A DNA stretch of 64,000 nt, from NCBI RefSeq assembly GCF_932294415.1, contig NC_065538.1, positions 17,149,656 to 17,213,655 on the forward strand, in the 5' to 3' direction. Numbering within the stretch: the stretch's first letter is position 1; each line of letters begins with the position of its first letter. The notes under the pieces are model-generated. The model searched no databases. It was not told where the DNA came from and worked only from the letters and a program-made list of their open reading frames with translations. This document shows, one piece after another, positions 42,101-54,700 of this stretch. Source of the stretch: Quercus robur (Eukaryota; Streptophyta; Magnoliopsida; Fagales; Fagaceae). The translations under genes were made by a program, and so were the position numbers.

Positions 42101-45100
42101 AGAATTTTGATGGACTCCATACGGGCAACCGGAACAAATGTTTCATCATAGTCTACTTCTTCCATTTGCGAGTATCCTTGAGCTACAAGCCGAGCCTTGT
42201 TGCAGATTACATTGCCCTCCTCATCAGTCTTATTGCAGAATATCCACTTTGTACCAATGATGTGTTCACCTTCCGGTCTAGGTACCAATGTTCAAACATC
42301 ATTCCTCTGAAACTGAAGAAGTTCATCATGCATTGCTTCGACCCAACTTTCATCCTGAAGAGCTTCCTCAACTTTTGTGGGAACAACTTGTGATAGATAA
42401 CATGAATAAGACACAAAGTTAACAACACATTTATCAACAGTTCGTTTCCTTAATGTGAGTTCATTCATATTTCCCACAATAACTTCTGGAGGATGATTTA
42501 ATTTAACCCTGGATGAAGGTCTTTTCTCTTCATGAGACTCAGAATCTGGTGAAGTGGGTATGTCTATAGAATCTTCTGAAACACTGGGAGTACTAGGAGC
42601 ACTTGGAGATGCAGGTTCTTGTTCAATAAGTTCTTGAACTTCATTAGGCTCTAGAGGAAGAATTTCTTTGGGTAACTCCTCAATTCCTTTCTGAGAACCA
42701 GAATCTGAAGACTCATCAATAACAACATTCACTGTTTCCATTACCTTCATAGTTCTCTTGTTGTATACCCGATAAGCCTTACTTATGGAGGAGTAGCCCA
42801 AAAATATACCTTCATCACTCCTAGAGTCAAACTTTCCAACATTCTATCTATCCTTGAGGATGAAACAGGTGCTTCCAAAGATCTTGAAGTACTTCACATT
42901 TGACTTCCTTCCTTTCCATAACTCATATGGAGTCTTCTTGGTACCGGGTTTGAAGTACACCTTATTAACTGTATGACAAGCAATGTTAACTACTTCTCCC
43001 CACAAGTTTTTGGCCAAATCCTTGTTGTATAACATGGCTCTGGCCATCTCCTGAATAACTTTGTTCTTTCTTTCTACCACACCATTCAGCTGAGGAGTAA
43101 TAGGAGCAGAGAATTCTTGAGATATACTTGATTTTTGGTAAAAGGACTTCATATATGAGTTCTCGAATTCTTTACCATGGTCACTTCGAATTCGATCAAT
43201 CTTCAGGTGATTTTGTGGTTGGTAGTGTGGGTGATTGTGGTGGTTGTTTTGGTTGTTGGTGGTGGTTTCAGTTTTGATTGTTGGTGGCTGGCTTGATTTG
43301 GGTTACTCTGTTCTGGGTTTGAGACTTGAGTTTGTGAATGATGAAAAGAGACAGATAGAGTAAAAAGACGGGACAGGTGAAAGAGAGGGGGATAGTTTTA
43401 TATTTATTTTATTAAAAAATATATATTATTTTATTATGATGAATGTGAAAATAAGAACAGGACGTTGGAAAAGTTATAAAATGAGAGGTAAAATAAACAA
43501 AATAGATTTTTAAAGCGTAAAATAATTTTTATTTTTTGGCATTTTGGATTCTAATGCTCTAAAAGACGGGTTACTATATACAGCTTTAATACATATATTA
43601 ATATTCCTGGAGCGTTTTTTTTTTTTTTTTGAGAACTTCTTGGAGCTTTGTTCATTTGTATTAGAGCATCTCCAATGATCTATGTAAACATAAAATTCTC
43701 TCTATAATAGAGAGTGAAACCCAAAAAAAGCTTTCCAATGGATTCTCTATTCCTAGATTTTTTTTTTTTTTTTTTTTTTTGGGCTCATGAACAATAACTC
43801 ATCAAGTCTGATGAGCTACTGTTCACTCTTCAAATACTTTTTTCTTATTATAATAATTAAAAAAAATGTTAGAAGATGTGTAGTTGTTAAAAAAAGAATA
43901 AATAATGAATGAAAAAAATAATATTTAAATGAGATAGAGAATGAAATAGAGAATTTGTTGGAAGTGTATTTTAAAAAATGAGTAACTATACAAGTCAATA
44001 GTCAATAGGGGTGACTCAAGGTCTTGGCCTAAGGCTCCCCAATTAACAAAAAAAGGGGGCCAAATCCCAATAAAAAAAAAGGACACATGCAAATAATATC
44101 CACACTCCGTTAACACCATCACCATGTGTAACTAGTGCGTACGTACAAAGTGTGAATTTTTTTTTATAAGAAACCATCCTAGTCCATAAGAAAATGCCAA
44201 ACGCTATAAATGAATCAAGCCGCTCATAAACATTTCGAGATTGGCTTCATAAAATGCTTGTTCATATGTTTCTCAAAAAAAAAAATGTTTATTCATATTT
44301 GTTTGTACATAATAAGCCAAGTATGAGCCCTAATTTTAAACTTGTTTGATAAAAAAGCCAAGCCCAAGTAAAAAAAAAAAAAAAAAAAACCGAGTCTAGG
44401 CTCATTCATAGACTTGGTAATATGTTTGATAAATAAACTTATATCTTACTAAGCCTTTAATTAATCAATTGGGAGTTTGGACTACTCATTTAAACCAAAT
44501 AGACTTGATAATATGTTTACTATGGGCTTGATAATACACTTATGTTAGATCTCAAATTTAAAAGCTCTGAGATCAAGTATGGTTTGATTAATAAATCAAG
44601 TTGAGGTTATCTATTATTTCTTATTATTGAATGAACTTGCAAGGAGAATTTGATAAATTAGATTCTATTGCTCTTATTCTTTAAATTTTGTTTTATATAT
44701 TCTTTATCACATTATAACTTTATATTATATATAGTATTTATGTTATTTTGTTAATTTTGAATTTCTAGTAGAACATACCCATTTATATATGAATATATAT
44801 ATATATATATATATATTTGTTTGTTTAGACCCCTTAAAGCAAATTGTTTAACCTAATATATTAGCCAAGTAATTACTTAAGTTAATTATGAGATCTAGGT
44901 TAAACAAAGAGAGATCATATCATGCACAATAGCCGAAAAATAAAGAGCACACCAATATGATCACTTAGGAAAACCAATGAAATGAACATTCTCAAAGTAA
45001 AAACCTGGGGAGGATTTGATTTAGATATCTTCAAGGTAAAACAAATCTATTATAAGAGAAGTGAAGTTTTTACAAAAGATTTAACCCTAAATCTATTACT

Positions 45101-45690
45101 ACCTCTAGTAGTAACTTACTAACATGAGCACGTGCAAGCTTTGAATCCACAGACTCCTTTTCTCTTGGATTTGCAGAACATAAACTCCCACGTTTGTGAC
45201 TTTGAGACTCCACTCAAAGGTTTCAAATCACAGCTTGTTGATTCTATAGCAACTAGATTCCACCATTACTTGATTGTAGATCTTGTTTCGGTAGACACTT
45301 GTAGAGTCTAAAGGTACAGAACATCTCGATCTCATAGGAGTAACTCACAAGTCTTTCAAGAGTTTTCAAAACGTAATTAGAGTTTTCCTTTTTATACTTA
45401 GGAGTGTTGAACTAAAACCCTAAACGTTTTCGTGGGCTTGGGCCTGATTTAAAATCCTGCATAAATTATTTTTCTGCAATTTTCGATTGGTCGAGCCTAA
45501 TTTTTTCATCGATCGAGCTTCACAGAAAATGACTCTTTGTCCTGCAGCTTGAATATTCTTGAGACTTGACTTGAAACACTCTGAGCAATGTCTAACATTT
45601 ATTCTAGACATGTTTTTATTCTCGGTTTGCCAACATATACAAATTGAGACTCTAAACATTTAATCCTAAATCTTTAAAACCTAACAATAA

Positions 45691-45721
<31 letters not shown>

Positions 45722-48700
45722 TCTATTCAATATCAAATAAGATTTGATATTCCCATCCAAAAAAAAAAAAAATTAATACTAACAATATAAAAAATATACA
45801 ATAAAAAATTTATATGAAAATCCCCACAAATGTATAAAAAAAATTATTACAAAGAATTAGATGATAATAAAATAATACCACAAAAAGTTAACAATGAATA
45901 TAATTGTAATGATATTCAAATGTGTAAAATAACAATACTTTGTAATATTAAAAAAAAAAAAAAACCAAATTCTTTTATGAATGGATATATCACTCATATA
46001 ATTTTACTGGTAATACGTGTATTGGTTATGGTTATAAAATCCTACCATGGATTGATATGAATTAGCCATATTATTGATGGAAAATGAAATGTTAGCAAAT
46101 TCTAAATACAAAAATTTAATTAATAATTTTGCATCTCAAGAAGCATAAAATATTTAAATACTATATTGAGGTGAAAAATTACAACTTAAATAAATAAATA
46201 AAAATGCCTTATTGAGTCGGCCATATATCTCAACGGACAGGTAGTGAAATAAGTTGTGTCCAAAACAAAATTGAAAAGAAAATTAATCATGAAAAAGAAA
46301 GATTTTTTTTTTTTTTTAATAAACCGGTTTAAATAATGAGTGTCAATTTAGTACTTGAATTTTTAAACTGAACAATTAATGTCCTATATATTAAAATTTT
46401 CACAATTCACATTTTAGTATTATTTTTCATTAAGTCTAATGGATTTGATCACGTAACGTAATCATTAAAAGCTGTCTGTCACATTATTAATAATATAAAA
46501 TGACAATTTAAATTGTAGCCAATATCTTATTACAAATAATTCCGACAACTTCACTTGAAAAAGAAGCATTCACCTATTAAAGAGATGGTGCTATTTGATT
46601 TTTCATCTATTTACTGCTATCAGTCTTCCAATAAAAAAAAATTTTTTGTGCCACTAATACTGTATGTAAATAATATTAAATCCTTATATTTGTGGAAAGC
46701 AAAATACTAAAACTACAAACTATTTTACAATTTTATTTTTTACAAAATGCTAATTTGGTGAATGATTATTAACAAGTAAAAAAGTAATGCATGTTACTGG
46801 TAGACCTAAATGAGAATCAGTAAGAATTTTCCAATTTAGCATTATTTGGAAAGGAAAATATTTATAGTGGTACTTTAGTTATGTAATGTATTATAAGTTT
46901 GTTTGAAAAATTCTATATATTACTTTCGTGATATGTATTCTAATAAATATTACTGCTTTCTTAAAAAAAAAAAAAAAAAAAAAAAATGATCTTCCCGACA
47001 TTTCTTAGAAACCTTGTCAAAACAAACATTTCTAAGAAACCCTTTAAAGAACTTGCGCAATCCCATACGTAGCGTAGGGTATTTAGTGTAATGGAAAAAT
47101 ATTGCAAATTCCGAAGTATTCCGAATATTTATAACTTTGACCAACTAAAGTCGCCTTTATCTGAATAAAAAAGTAATCTTTTATCAATTTTTTCAAACAT
47201 GTTTACAATGTTCAGCATATAGCTTCCTATGTGCATGTTCCATTCATCATTATTTTTTTCTTGGCCCTCACTCCCAATGGCCTCACCTATTTCAAGTTGC
47301 TCAAGCTTTAAACAACTTGTCTGTTGAATTGTACTCTCTTTGACTAGATAGTTATTGGTACTGGTCCTCAATTAGTGTAAATTATTACACACAAGGAGGC
47401 CATTTAGAAAGTTGTACTTCTGCATGAATAATTTTTTTTAGTTGTCTAATAGCTTTTAATTAGTAAACACTTCCTTTTTTTTATAAAAGGATTAACATCT
47501 AAATCATCTGAAACTTTAAAATTGAAAGTTTAAATGAAACAAAAACCTACGGTTTAGCTTTAACATACTGTTTTGTATTAGCATGGGAGTTCACAAGGTA
47601 ACAAAAAGGTTGATGTTAAATCAACGGACTCAACGATGTTTGGAGCTTAAGCTGTTTGATAATCTGTGTCTTAGGAATTTTGGTGCCAGTTTTAACGCTG
47701 AAAAACATGGGGTGTGCTGAAACTCATATTGGAACCTTATTTGAGGATACCATAATGATTGCTTGTGTGTAATTCCCCCTTTTCTTTTTGCAAAATTTCA
47801 AGGTTTCATTAGCATTGACTGTGGCGGCGATGAAGATTACACTGACAAGGAAACCGGAATTCCTTACAAGTCAGATAAAGAATTAATAGATACTGGAATA
47901 GTTAACACAATACCTGCTGATTCATCCACGGATCTTGCACAGTATCTAAAGAGCTTGAGAAGTTTTCCTCAAGGAAAAAGGAATTGTTACACCCTGAGAC
48001 CAGAGCAAGGAAAAAACAATAATTATATGATCAGGGCAAGATTCTTTTATGGGAATTACGATGGCAAAAACCAGGTCCCTACATTTGACCTACATATTGG
48101 GGTTAATTTATGGAGAACAGTGACTATAAAAAATGGATCTGATTCTGTCATTTATGTTCCCTTGACCGATTACATAGATGTGTGTCTAGTGAACACCGGC
48201 AATGGAATACCCTACATCTCAGCACTGGAACTACGGCTTTTGGACAATTCCATTTATCATACAGCAGGTGGGGCACTTACAAACCCAAAGCGATATGACA
48301 TTGGCAGAGAAAGTGATCAATCAGGAGTCAGGTGAATTAGTTATACCCTCATGAGCTAAAAATAAATTTGTCAAACCACATCATGGATCTCATATTTGCA
48401 TCATATTCATTTTAGTTTTCTTTCTACAACAGAATTGATGTCAATCACTGAATATTCATCTTCAATGGTATGGCTAGAACTTATTCAGTTTCATATGGAT
48501 AAATAATGGCATGCCCTTCATTTTATAATATCTCTGACATCACTCATGATTATCATCTTTACTGCTATATGTTCTAAAACTTAATATGATAAGAAAAACA
48601 AGCTCACCATCCGGCTGCATGCAATTAATTTTTTCCATGCCAACAGTATTTCTAAGTTTCTGGCTACCTTTATTTATTTTTATGTGGATCAATTTTAAAT

Positions 48701-51700
48701 GCTCTTGAATGCCTACTAGTATAGTGGTATGTCAGGTTGTTGCCGTATTATTTTGTTCCAACACAATCTGAAAAAACTTCTCCCAATTAGGTATCCTGAT
48801 GATGTCTATGATCGCTACTGGATTCCTGAACTAGATGATGATTGGGTTCAAGTCACCACAAGCTCGACCATAAATTCCCAGAATGCTAACAACATACCTG
48901 ATATAGTGTTAAGGACTGCTGCCCAATCACAGAATGCTAGCATTCCCTTGAACTTCTCCTGGAGTCTGCCAGATTCTCTTTCAAAATGTTATGTTTACTT
49001 TCACTTTGCTGAGATTGAGAAGCTTGAAGCTGGCCAGCAGAGGGAATTGACAATTAATTTGAATGGCCAGCACTACCTAACAGAGTCTATTAAACTTGAT
49101 TATCTAAATCCAATAACCGTAGTACAAACTGATCATCCTAGTAGTGGGGAGCTGCTTAACTTTTCAATAACTGCAGCTGAGGGAACTAAGCTTCCTCCAA
49201 TCCTCAATGCTGTTGAGTTTTTTGTGTTCAAAGAGCTCCCAAATAAACCAACTGCCGTAGATGATGGTATGTTTTCCTCTCTTTTCTATCTTCCTTGCGA
49301 GTATTATGCTCAGTTTGCGGCTAACTTACATGAATAAGAGATTCTTCAACTGCTTATACAATAGACTTTAGAATATTAGTGACAGTCCTGTCAATTAAAA
49401 GAAGAGGGAGTCTTTTCTGAATTGAACATGCTAAGCTATAAAAGCAACAATTGTTTCTAAGATTAGGAAGGCTTGATGCATACCTGTGTTCCATCAAGAA
49501 GAGTTCGCAAGATGAGCCTTTGTTTGTTGCAAAAATAGAAAATGAACAATTTTACACTCCGTTTATTTCAATGAATACATTTCTATAAAATGAGTCATTT
49601 TAAAAGAATTTTCTGAAAAATTATCCCATTTTCCTATGTTTGGTAGACCTAAAAAATGAGTTGAAAAACATTTTCTGGTATTTGGTATGTGCAAAACATT
49701 ATTAACATTTTTTATATAATTCAAAACGTTAAAAACGTGTTTATTGTGTAAACCAATAGATGAAATCAAAATAAATTGAAAAACCAAGTATGAATTTGGT
49801 TTTCCAACTAAAATTTTGGGAAAAGGCTTGCCATATAAATTTATGCCTAAACCTACACAACTCTATTAATAAATTAGATAATATCATAATTAATTGTCCA
49901 ATATTATTTTTGTAGACTCTCTATTAGTTATTCAAATTTATGGCCATAGGTGTTATTGATGATCTTCATCTTCAAACAAAATTTTGTTTTCAATTTATAT
50001 TTGACATATAAATTTGTGCCTACACCCACACAGCTCTTGGCTATGAGACAAGTTAATTGTAGATATCTATCATTGGGATTTTTTTTTATGTTAAAATCTA
50101 TCATTAGAATATGACCACACATCTTCATTAATTAACTGCAAAATAAATCTTCAAGTTATTTCAAAATTTTGATGAAATGACGTGGTATCATGAGTTGCAT
50201 TGTTATCAGTCACCATAGAATTTGTAATTGTTGATAGTTTGCTTTGAACACCATCAAACAAGGCAGATTTCTTCAACTGCTGCAAATTTTGGATCTGACT
50301 GTCACTTTACAATCTTTTCATATTCCTGTTTCATTTTGTATTTATAATTCACCCTCCTCTCTCTCCCACTTTCTTTTTGAATGATCATCTATGAATTCTT
50401 TTTTTCCATTAAAAACAATAGTTGAAGCTATCATGGAAATCAAGGAACGGTACAGAGTGACTAAAAACTGGCAAGGTGATCCATGTGTCCCAAGTGAATT
50501 CTCATGGGACGGTTTGAACTGCAGTAACAACAATCCTCCAAGGATCATCTCACTGTAAGTACACGTCCAAAACATCAAAACTTGCATTGTAGTTTGCTGT
50601 GAAATTTCAATCAAAATATCATCTAATTTGAAAAAATCCTCATTAACTTGGAGTTGGAGGCATCACTTAAAATGGATCCTCATTTTAATTGAGAAGAAAA
50701 TGTGATGTATCACTATAGGAAATTGGACAATGGAACATCCTCCTTGATATGTGCAATCAAGGAGGAGAAAAAAAAAAGTTTTGCCATGCTTTCTGATATT
50801 TAACTGAATGTATTTTCATTTTGACATTCAAAAACATAGTGCCCCCAGTGGTGGGTGTCTACTAACTGCATGGGAATAATTTTGTTAAAATTGCATGTTA
50901 TTTTTCAAACAATGGCAACAGCTCTTCCTTCTTTCATAATGACAAACAGGAACTTGAGCTCAAGCAATTTGACAGGCGTGATTGCAACTTCATTCTCCAA
51001 TTTGAAAGCACTGCAGTCCTTGTGAGTCTTAATTTTATTTGTGATTGATATGTGGCATTCAGTTACTATTAAATAATGCTAGCTTGACATTGGCTGGTCC
51101 AGCAACACCATCTGCCAGCTTGAGATTACCAATTGGCTCATGGATGAGGGATCCTTAATTGCCGAAGGTGTTAAAGCTTGAAGAGTGTATTTTTGGGATT
51201 TGATCCCAGGAATATTCACTTGGAAAGTGTTATATGCAAATGTTGAATATCAAGTCATCAAAAAATTAAAACAATTGTTTAGCATAACAATTATGGATAT
51301 GTTTAGTTAAAATCTTCCTAATTCCTTTTTCAGAGATTTGTCATACAATGACTTAACTGGGTCACTGCCAGAATTTTTGGCACAATTGCAGAATTTGAAC
51401 ACCCTGTAAGTTGTCGTTCTTTGATCTTAGTATTTTAAATGTTAATTTTGGGAAAGGGAATTGAAGTGATCTACCTAACACTATCTTTGCAGTAATTTAA
51501 GTGGGAACAAGCTCACAGGTTCTGTTCCTGCGGTTCTTCAGAAAATGTTTAGGGATGGGAAATTGGTCTTGAGGTTAGCTTATTTTCCTTCCTCCAATAT
51601 TTCATTTTCTTAATAATTCTAGTTTCATTTTGTCATTTTCTTTTGATTTTTATATTTTCCCTTTTATATGTGGCTTCTGTACATGGCAAATACTAAAAAA

Positions 51701-54700
51701 AGAATATGTTCACTTGTTCACTGATTTGTAATACAATTTCTTTTATATTTCCAATGTTAATTTGTATTTCATGATGACAACACCATCCATGTTTGATAAT
51801 ATACTTACAATGGCATATTTCCTTGATGCACTTTATCCAAGTTTCAGCGAAAATCCAGATCTTTGTCTGTCAGATCCATGCAACAGAAAGAAGAAAAAGG
51901 TGTTCGTTATTCCAGTTATTGCATCATCAATAGCAGCTGTCCTGGTCCTTCTATTCATCTTTAGTGCTTGGGCTATCTATAGAATGAAAAGACATGGAGG
52001 TAGTTCTTTATTTTCTACTTTTGTAATTGTCATCACAATTCGCTGAGGTGATGTTGTTTACAAGAGATGTAGTACCCAATCCTAGCTAGTCCTATTTTTC
52101 CTGTGGTACACCCAAGCCTTAATGAAAATAAATTATAGAATCAATGAAAATATAGAAAACACTAATTAATTTTCACCAGAGGCCGTTGTGACCAAGCACA
52201 CGATCATGAAAGCATATTATGCAATTGACTGACAATTCAATACATCCAGGATACATCCAGGGACACTTTAACATGTGAACGAGAGCTAAATGCACTCATT
52301 CTCTTCAATAACAATTACATACATGAGATGACCTAGCCCTTTTCCTTGTGTCCTTACAAGGTGGATTTGGTTACACATTCCCGTGAGTTTATTTGCACCC
52401 TATGTCTAGGATAGGTGGACTTCGGATTTAATCCTAGTAATGATTCTGTTTAAGATGACCTAGATTTGAGGACACAAACACGAGAGAATTAGAACATAAA
52501 CTGTACATATTCCCACACAATCCACAATATTTTTTAATATAACTCTACATGTTACAATTATGAAAACAGTCCTTCCTGTAGGTACGGTTACCAAATCCAG
52601 TATCAAATCACAGAATCAACAGTATAGCTACTCTGAGGTTGTGAGCATAACTAATAACTTCAAAACCATCATTGGGGAAGGAGGATTTGGAAAAGTGTAC
52701 CTTGGAAAACTGAAAGATGAAACTCAAGTTGCTGTTAAGCTTCTCTCTATTTCATCATACCAAGGCTATAAGGAATTTCAAGCAGAGGTTAGGTGCTGCT
52801 AGTCTTTTCAATTAGTTTGAAAATTTTATTTTAAATTGAAGCTGTGATGACACAAGGCATGCAGCTAAAAGATTTTCATTCAACTAAATTGTAGAACTGG
52901 TTTTGAAATATAGGCACAACTCTTGATGATAGTTCATCATAGAAACTTGGTTTCTCTTGTTGGATTCTGTGATGAGGGTGAAGAGAAGGCACTCATATAT
53001 GAGTACATGGCTAATGGCAATCTGCACCAACATTTATCAGGTATTTACCATTTTCTTCAAAGGAGCTTCATTCTTTGACTCACTATAAGTAACCTTTATC
53101 AAATCAGAAACATGATCATGTATGGGGCAAGCCCGCTTACAAAGTGCAACTCATACCAAATGCATGGGTAGTCCCATTTTGCTTGCTCTTAGCATGAAAC
53201 TTCAACTAAGTCTTGCGCCTTAGTGAAGCCACTATGGTGCTATCTAAATATAGTAGAATGTGGGGAGGCAGAAAAAAGATTCAAAAAAAAAAAAAAAGGA
53301 TGAAAAGCCTGAGAACTATCCAGAGACATTTACTTGTTTCATGATACACCTATTTGAAACATCAGACCAAATTAAAACAGACCAAAAAGGGGAAGGGTGA
53401 GGTGCCAACTAGCCAATCTAAGCTTTATATAACTGAAGTGCTGTTGCTGTTTCCTATCATTGCGTTTAGGAATGTGTATGTTTTATGAATGATTGCAAAA
53501 CCAGAGCTATTTTCAATAACAATTCAGCTGAAAGAGAAAAATTGATATGTTTTGACTGCAGTTACAAACACAAATGTCTTGACATGGAATGAGAGACTTC
53601 ACATTGCAGTGGATGCAGCACATGGTTTGCAAATTAATCAATTACATGATTTTTAATCATCAATATTTTTATAATTGATTTTTTTTTTTCTTGAATAAAA
53701 GTTTACGATGGTTTTCTGATGGAGTTGCAGGGTTGGAGTATCTACATAATGGTTGCAAGCCACCTATAATCCATAGAGATTTGAAACCTTCCAACATTTT
53801 ATTAAATGAACTCATGCAAGCCAAGATAGCTGATTTTGGGCTATCTAGAGCCTTTGCAACTGAAAGGGACTCTCATGTGTCAACTCGCCCAGCTGGCACA
53901 TTGGGGTACCTTGATCCTGAGTAAGCATTTAGACCTACTAATGGAATTTGCAACACACTAAGCTTTTTATCTAAAATTTTACTACTTAAAAATGTTCTAC
54001 CCGTAAGGATCACCACATTGAATTCCAAGTTCTCACGACATCCAAAATTTGTAAAATTTACAACTTCTCTTAATTGCACAGAATTTGTCAAATTTTTTGG
54101 TTTTTTTTTCAAGTACATCTTATTAATATTTGGATGAACATATCACTTTCTTAACTAGTGGGAGTTGTCCAAAGCATCCGGATTCCAACTGCTATTAATG
54201 ATTGAGTGTAAATAGGATATAATGGTAGAAATAACCAACAGAATTAAATCAAGCTATGGATTTCTTGTATTTATCTAACCACTTGTGTTTTATTTACAGA
54301 TTTCAAGTATCTGGAAACTTCAATAAGAAAAGTGATGTCTATAGCTTTGGGATTATTTTGTTTGAGCTAATCACTGGCCGCCCTGCAATACTTAGAGGCC
54401 CTGTGAGAAACAATCACATACTTGACTGGGTTAATCCTTTGATTGAAAGGGGTGATGTTCAAAACATTGTTGATCCAAGATTAGAAGGGGAATTCAACAC
54501 TAATTCTGCTTGGAAAGCTATAGAGATAGCCATGTCATGTATACCATCATTAGCTATCCAAAGGCCAGACATGAATTATGTGTTGGCAGAATTGAAGGAA
54601 TGTTTAGCTCTAGAGATGGCTTGGGGAAGAACTCAAAGGATGGAAATTGAGGGGAATAAAACAACTCCGAGAATTCCTTCCAAAATGACCCATTTGGAGT

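Larger units (their letters stand above)
34860..43205 (-). mobile_element. Degraded copia retrotransposon with an extra 3' ORF
   Basis: On the minus strand, in order: integrase core fragment and RT/RNase H (43205-40146), a noncoding stretch, a broken 'plant transposon protein' frame (38.3-36.4 kb), then a purine-rich GGGAGAT next to TGTTAGGACATATG at 35886, the likely 5' edge of the 3' LTR. The 5' half (5' LTR, gag, protease) is missing beyond about 43205. An ORF between pol and the 3' LTR is the layout of Sirevirus-like copia elements, though here the extra ORF is of another family. The element lies in reverse orientation within intron 1 of the receptor kinase. Confidence 0.75.
33336..47802 (+). 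other. Giant intron 1 of the receptor kinase gene
   Basis: Donor GTAAGT at 33336 and acceptor TTTCAAG ending at 47802 join codon-split G + GT to give the conserved GFISIDCG start of the malectin domain. The intron holds a MITE-like segment, a copia element, a hAT element, MITE pieces and a likely solo LTR. A word near 33771-33815 (GAGTGTTAATTAAATACTTGA...TTAACTG) resembles one near 46338-46372, possibly original intron sequence now separated by insertions. Confidence 0.8.

Noticed and set aside
44830-45686. 5' LTR of the copia element at 34.9-43.2 kb
   Set aside because: After the shared TGTTAGG start its sequence differs from the 34.9-35.9 kb LTR, so it is another family.
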